Positions 44,256 to 47,848 of a stretch of DNA of 47,848 bases are shown here, one piece after another. The stretch is from BOKV01 sp041742235. GTDB lineage: Bacteria > Pseudomonadota > Alphaproteobacteria > Rhizobiales > Rhizobiaceae. Within the stretch, counting starts at the first letter, position 1. Every line of letters begins with the position of its first letter. The position numbers and the translations under genes are program-made. The notes under the pieces were generated by a model that saw only the letters and a list, made by a program, of their open reading frames with translations, was not told the DNA's origin and ran no database searches. Location: positions 1 through 47,848 of the forward strand of contig JBGSJA010000158.1 of the NCBI GenBank assembly GCA_041742235.1, given 5' to 3'.

Positions 44256-45506
44256 ATGACGAAACCAGTCGAACCACCTGTTGGGCCGCAAGAGAGGGTG
44301 GCGCTTCCGCTGCTCGAAAATGGCAAGGGGTCGGGCGCGCGTACGCGCGTACGTTCTTCCTCACTCTTTCTGCGGATCGTCTCTGTGATCGCGCTCCTCT
44401 TTGCCGGCGCGGTGGGTGGTCTCTATTTCCAGGGGCCCTGGTTGAGGACCTTCTTTGATCTGACCTCGCTGGAACCGGGAGCAGGCGCCCGGCAACCGAT
44501 TGCAATCCCTGTTGACCGGATACCTTCCCCCGAGCGAGTGGCGGACATACAGGGCGGGGACGTTCTGGCGCTAGGCGAGTTGCGCCCGCGTGACGGCATC
44601 GTTGTCGTCGGAGCTCCATTCGGTTCGGGTGATGCGCGCGTCAGACAACTCCTGGTGTCGGAGGGCGACAGGGTGAAGGTTGGCGCCCTGCTGGCCGTTC
44701 TTGACAGCATCATCCAGTACGAGGCGGCGGTGTTGACGGCAGAAAACAACGTGAACACCAGCCGTGCCATACTGGCCCAGAAGAAAGTGCAGGTCGCTTC
44801 AGCGGAAGCCGAGACCCGGGCGAGCCTGGAGAGTGCGCGCGCCTCGCTTGCCCTTGCGCAGTCGGCTTTGGTTCGCGCGAAGAACCTTTTCGGGCGAGGC
44901 ACGGCGGCAGAGGCTACCCTCGAAGAGGCCCAGTCGCGCGCCGATGCCGCACGAGCCGATGTGACACGGCTCGAAGCCACGCTCTTGCGATACCAGCCAG
45001 TGCCGGATGGCGTGCCCGTGGATGTCAGCGTTGCCGAAGCCGACCTGGCCTCCGCAGAAGCGGCTCTCCAGCGGGCCGAGCGCGATCTCGACCGAGCCCG
45101 CATTTATGCCCCTCGCGACGGACTAATCATCGACGTGGCGGTGCGTGAGGGCGAGCGGCTGCCCCAGTCAGGGCTTCTGCGCATGGGAGATACCGCGACG
45201 ATGGAAGCAGAACTGGAGGTTTTCCAGTCGAACGTCAGTCGCGTCGAAGTCGGGCAGCCGGTCTCCATTGCCTCCGAGGTGACGGGCAGTGCCCCGCTGC
45301 TGGGCCGCGTCGCAAGGATCGGCACGATTGTCGGCCGGCAAAGCGTTACGGATGACGATCCGGCGGCAAACACGGACGCGCGGATCGTCAGCGTGATCGT
45401 CGAACTCGATCACGCCTCCAGCGCCCGTGCGGCAATGTTTGCGGGCCTTGAAGTGGTCGCCCGTATCTCGGTTTCCGGCGGCCCCAACGGCGGGGATGGA
45501 AAGTGA
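44256..45506 (+). CDS. devB: DevB-like membrane fusion protein of an ABC exporter
   Basis: A 416-residue HlyD/DevB-family periplasmic adaptor. One membrane anchor (about 37-58) is followed by a biotinyl-lipoyl-like segment (RVRQLLVSEGDRVKVGALLAVLD, partly quoted: LLVSEGDRVKVGALLAVLD), a long Ala/Glu-rich coiled-coil hairpin (about 150-265) and the second lipoyl half (RARIYAPRDGLIIDVAVREGE, partly quoted: IYAPRDGLIIDVAVREGE). DevB joins an ABC permease to an outer-membrane TolC-type channel. No tolC gene is seen nearby. Its stop overlaps the permease start as GTGA. Confidence 0.88.
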   Translation: MTKPVEPPVGPQERVALPLLENGKGSGARTRVRSSSLFLRIVSVIALLFAGAVGGLYFQGPWLRTFFDLTSLEPGAGARQPIAIPVDRIPSPERVADIQGGDVLALGELRPRDGIVVVGAPFGSGDARVRQLLVSEGDRVKVGALLAVLDSIIQYEAAVLTAENNVNTSRAILAQKKVQVASAEAETRASLESARASLALAQSALVRAKNLFGRGTAAEATLEEAQSRADAARADVTRLEATLLRYQPVPDGVPVDVSVAEADLASAEAALQRAERDLDRARIYAPRDGLIIDVAVREGERLPQSGLLRMGDTATMEAELEVFQSNVSRVEVGQPVSIASEVTGSAPLLGRVARIGTIVGRQSVTDDDPAANTDARIVSVIVELDHASSARAAMFAGLEVVARISVSGGPNGGDGK

Positions 45507-46681
45507 CATCCATTCTGACGAAGCTTTTCGGCCGACTGCCCATCGGTTTTCTGCAATTGACACACAATCGGGGACGGCTGTTGGCCGCCCTCGCCGGGGT
45601 TGCATTTGCGAATGTGCTGGTATTTGTGCAGCTTGGTCTCGCAGCCTCAATGCTGGAATCTGTCGCCACGCCCTACCGCCTTTTTCGCCCAGATCTGCTG
45701 ATGATCTCGGCGAGCGGCGCCGAGACCCTTTCAGACGCTTCCAAGATACCGCACCAGTGGTTGATCCGGGCCCTTGCGCACCCGGACGTGAAGGCGGGGA
45801 CCGCGATTCACCTGGGACAAGCGAAGTGGTTGTCCGGTCAAAACACATCTTCCTCGATACAGTTCATAGCACTCAGCCCCGATGCCACGACATTCGTCCG
45901 GCAGGATCTGGCTGCTCCTCTTGTCAGCCTGGCTCTCGAGGATACGGCCCTGGTGGATTTGAGTACCAGGTTTATCGACATGCGAACTTTCCGCAGCGCC
46001 AGTCCAGACGCTGCGATCAACTTCGAGATGCAAAGCCGTCAGCTTCGGGCGATCGGATCGGTGTCGATCGGGGGCGGCTTTGGTGGGGATGGCGTTTTCC
46101 TCGTTTCCGACCAGACATTCTTCCGTCTCTTTCCGCAACGAAGTTCTGCCGCGCCCAGTCATATCATGCTGGAAATTCGTCCCGGAGCAAATCCCGACAG
46201 GGTTGCCGAGGAACTCGCCCAACTCTATCCGGCGGACGCCGTTCGCATCCGCCCGATGCAGAAAGCGATAGCGGAGGAACAGCGCTACCAGATGACCGAG
46301 CGGCCGACCGGGCTGATCTTCGCCTTCGGCGTCGGCATCGGTCTCATCGTCGGGATCGTGATCGCCTATCAGGTACTGGCAACGGACGTCGCGGACCACA
46401 TCCGCGAATATGCCACCTTCAAGGCCGTGGGCTACCGGATGCGCTTCTTTGTCGGCGTCATCCTGGAGGAGGCGATGATTCTTGCCGCGATCGGGTTCTG
46501 GCCGGGTCTCGCCGTCTCGCAGCTTTTTTACATGACACTGGCGCATCTCACCAACATTCCGATTTTCATGACCCCAGATCGCGCCTTCGCCGTCTTCATC
46601 GGGACCGTCGCGGCCTGTTCCCTGTCCGGCCTGATGGCAATCCGCAAGCTCAAGGCCGCCGATCCGGCCGACCTTTTCTAG
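45503..46681 (+). CDS. devC: DevC-like ABC exporter permease
   Basis: A 392-residue permease of the MacB/DevC (FtsX-type) kind: one N-terminal helix (about 25-47) after the typical LGWLQL-like start (IGFLQLTHNRGRLLAAL), a large periplasmic domain, and three C-terminal helices with the coupling sequence HIREYATFKAVGYR. GTG start overlapping the devB stop codon. DevBCA-type exporters release glycolipids, siderophores or peptides in different bacteria. Confidence 0.88.
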   Translation: MTSILTKLFGRLPIGFLQLTHNRGRLLAALAGVAFANVLVFVQLGLAASMLESVATPYRLFRPDLLMISASGAETLSDASKIPHQWLIRALAHPDVKAGTAIHLGQAKWLSGQNTSSSIQFIALSPDATTFVRQDLAAPLVSLALEDTALVDLSTRFIDMRTFRSASPDAAINFEMQSRQLRAIGSVSIGGGFGGDGVFLVSDQTFFRLFPQRSSAAPSHIMLEIRPGANPDRVAEELAQLYPADAVRIRPMQKAIAEEQRYQMTERPTGLIFAFGVGIGLIVGIVIAYQVLATDVADHIREYATFKAVGYRMRFFVGVILEEAMILAAIGFWPGLAVSQLFYMTLAHLTNIPIFMTPDRAFAVFIGTVAACSLSGLMAIRKLKAADPADLF

Positions 46682-46690
46682 AGGCAAACA

Positions 46691-47392
46691 GTGGACGAGA
46701 CGCCAATAGCCATATCGGGCCTGAACCACACTTTCGGGGTCGGGGAGGCCGGAAAGCAGGTGCTTTACGATATAGACCTGCGGGTAGAGCGAGGTTCGCT
46801 CACCGTCTTGATGGGACCTTCCGGGTCGGGCAAGACCACACTGCTGACCCTGATGGGCTGCCTTCGCGACGTCCAGGCGGGAAGCGTGCGGTTGTTGGGC
46901 CATGAACTCTACGGCGCCGACGAAGAGACACAGATCTCTTTGCGCCGCCGGCTAGGCTTCGTGTTTCAGGCTCACAATCTCCACGACAGCCTGACGGCCC
47001 GGCAAAATGTGCTGATGGGTCTTCAGGTGCACGGCCGGGGAACATCACACCATCACCGGCGGGCGGTCAGTCACATGCTCGAAACGCTCGGGCTGGGCGA
47101 ACGCATGGATTACCTACCCGCCAATCTTTCGGGCGGGCAGAAGCAGCGTGTCGCCATAGCGCGTGCGCTCGTCTCCAATCCGGAGGTGGTCTTTGCGGAT
47201 GAGCCCACCGCCGCGCTGGACAAGGCGAGCGGCCTTGCCGCCGTTACGCTGCTTAAGGATCTCGGCCGGCTTCGCGGCACTACCACGGTCATGGTCACAC
47301 ATGATCCGCGCATTCTTGAACTCGCTGACAAGATCGTCACCCTCGAGGACGGAGCGATACTGCGCCACAAGGTGCCTGCGCATGCCGGATAA
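46691..47392 (+). CDS. devA: DevA-like ABC exporter ATPase
   Basis: A 233-residue ATPase. Walker A GPSGSGKTT at residues 42-50, signature LSGGQKQRVAIARAL, Walker B VVFADEPTAALD and switch His (VTHDP) are intact, and GLQVHGRGTSHHHRR around the centre is an unusually His-rich patch. GTG start nine bases after devC. Last gene of the exporter operon. Confidence 0.9.
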   Translation: MDETPIAISGLNHTFGVGEAGKQVLYDIDLRVERGSLTVLMGPSGSGKTTLLTLMGCLRDVQAGSVRLLGHELYGADEETQISLRRRLGFVFQAHNLHDSLTARQNVLMGLQVHGRGTSHHHRRAVSHMLETLGLGERMDYLPANLSGGQKQRVAIARALVSNPEVVFADEPTAALDKASGLAAVTLLKDLGRLRGTTTVMVTHDPRILELADKIVTLEDGAILRHKVPAHAG

Positions 47393-47707
47393 AGCCTGGC
47401 AAGAGAACCGTGCCGCCTTGGGTAGTTTCCCGGCCCGACCGCTTAGAATGAGACTGTCTGCTTTCTGCTTCGACACGCCAAAACCAGACTGACAGCAGTC
47501 GGCCACCCCTTTGGGCCGTTCTTCAACCCAAATCCCTCAAGAATCAATCCAATCGCTACTCCAACCCCTCTTTCCCTTGTTCCACTTGCCGGACCTGGCA
47601 TTTGCGCCCGACAACGTTGGGCCGCTACAGCGTTTGGGGGTTTTTTGGGGATGCGAATCTCTATTTTAAAAAAGGTTGATTAATTTCAAATAATTAGGTG
47701 AAGTAAA
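47393..47707. other. Intergenic region between exporter genes and tRNA
   Basis: About 315 bases without a gene. A weak hairpin pairs CGGCC (47500-47504) with GGCCG (47514-47518), followed by TTCTT, and could end the exporter transcript. A G/T-rich run lies at about 47631-47653 and an A/T-rich stretch at about 47660-47705, which on the minus strand is the 3' flank of the tRNA and includes a run of T's suited to terminate it. Confidence 0.4.
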
Positions 47708-47797
47708 TGGCGGAGGGGGTGGGATTCGAACCCACGGTACGGTTTCCCGCACGACGGTTTTCAAGACCGTTGCCTTAAACCACTCGGCCACCCCTCC
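47708..47797 (-). tRNA. tRNA-Ser (anticodon UGA)
   Basis: Read on the minus strand this 90-base gene starts GGAGGGG and ends CCCCTCC-G-CCA, giving a perfect 7-bp acceptor stem with encoded CCA. The anticodon arm has loop CTTGAAA, i.e. anticodon TGA for serine codon UCA. The T arm is GTGGGTTCGAATCCCAC. A long variable arm (GTGCGGGAAACCGTAC region) is as expected for a class II serine tRNA. Confidence 0.96.
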
Positions 47798-47806
47798 TAG
47801 AATTCG

Positions 47807-47835
47807 GTCATGCCCAAGAAGCGCGGGCATTTCAA
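47807..47835 (-). promoter_or_regulatory. Possible promoter of tRNA-Ser
   Basis: On the minus strand, TTGAAA (47830-47835) and CATGAC (47807-47812) are separated by 17 bases and end about ten bases before the tRNA. The -35 box is close to consensus, the -10 box is poor. Weak support. Confidence 0.3.
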
Positions 47836-47848
47836 GTGCAAAGAAAAA

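Noticed and set aside
47631..47653. G/T-rich run as a possible G-quadruplex
   Set aside because: Too few separate G-tracts of three or more for a stable four-tract structure.
47708..47797. tRNA-Ser as an integration (att) site for an island within the window
   Set aside because: No integrase gene and no second copy of the tRNA 3' end were noticed in the window, so there is no sign of an integrated element on this side.

Overview
The window is about 62-65% GC, with tightly packed operons and many 4-nt start/stop overlaps (ATGA or GTGA). The gene content points to an alphaproteobacterium, most likely of the order Hyphomicrobiales (Rhizobiales): two solute ABC uptake operons, a DUF930 protein, a pha-type Mrp antiporter with fused A and B subunits, an ArsR-ArsC fusion, a CelD/BcsL-type acetyltransferase and an IalB-like secreted protein. 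No phage, transposase or CRISPR sequence is visible, and it reads as ordinary chromosome or chromid with several small accessory modules. Genus cannot be decided from sequence reading alone.

Layout. (1) 290-7051: an AtuA-family (DUF1446) protein, a stand-alone Lrp/AsnC ligand-binding domain and a complete branched-chain-amino-acid-type (HAAT) ABC importer, livKHMGF order. This looks like one uptake-plus-catabolism operon for an unknown, perhaps acyl/terpenoid-like, acid. (2) 7036-14533: a GntR/FCD regulator with an alpha/beta hydrolase on the minus strand. Divergent from them is a ribose-type sugar ABC importer (binding protein, two permeases, double ATPase) with an enolase-superfamily (mandelate racemase/acid sugar dehydratase-like) enzyme. 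(3) 14611-18801: a DUF930 protein, a small ethylene-receptor-like membrane protein and a P-type cation ATPase. (4) 18918-22062: an arsenate operon (ArsR-ArsC fusion, GAPDH, ArsJ), which exports arsenate as 1-arseno-3-phosphoglycerate. (5) 22309-29651: a CelD-type GNAT protein, then the six-gene Mrp Na+/H+ antiporter operon. (6) 29805-35035: a patch of small regulators and VOC/DGPF proteins: an ECF42-like sigma factor with its DGPF partner, a four-helix membrane protein, an AraC regulator, two VOC proteins, a MarR regulator, a DUF6958-like protein and an SDR gene remnant. (7) 35061-41387: a membrane-anchored endonuclease/exonuclease/phosphatase-family protein coupled to an AI-2E permease, then two AraC regulators flanking two secreted proteins. 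(8) 41665-47392: an OmpR-type two-component system divergent from an EF-hand protein and a DevBCA-type ABC exporter. (9) A tRNA-Ser(UGA) gene at the right edge, read leftwards.

The most unusual item is the protein at 15537-16184. It has an N-terminal copper/ethylene-binding domain, with the residues equivalent to ETR1 Asp25, Tyr32, Pro36, Cys65 and His69 all present. Behind it is only a histidine-kinase phosphoacceptor (DHp) helix pair, with no ATPase domain and no room for one before the next gene. Other points of interest are the cysteine-free ArsR half of the ArsR-ArsC fusion, the ECF42/DGPF pair, and several clear palindromic operators at divergent promoters.
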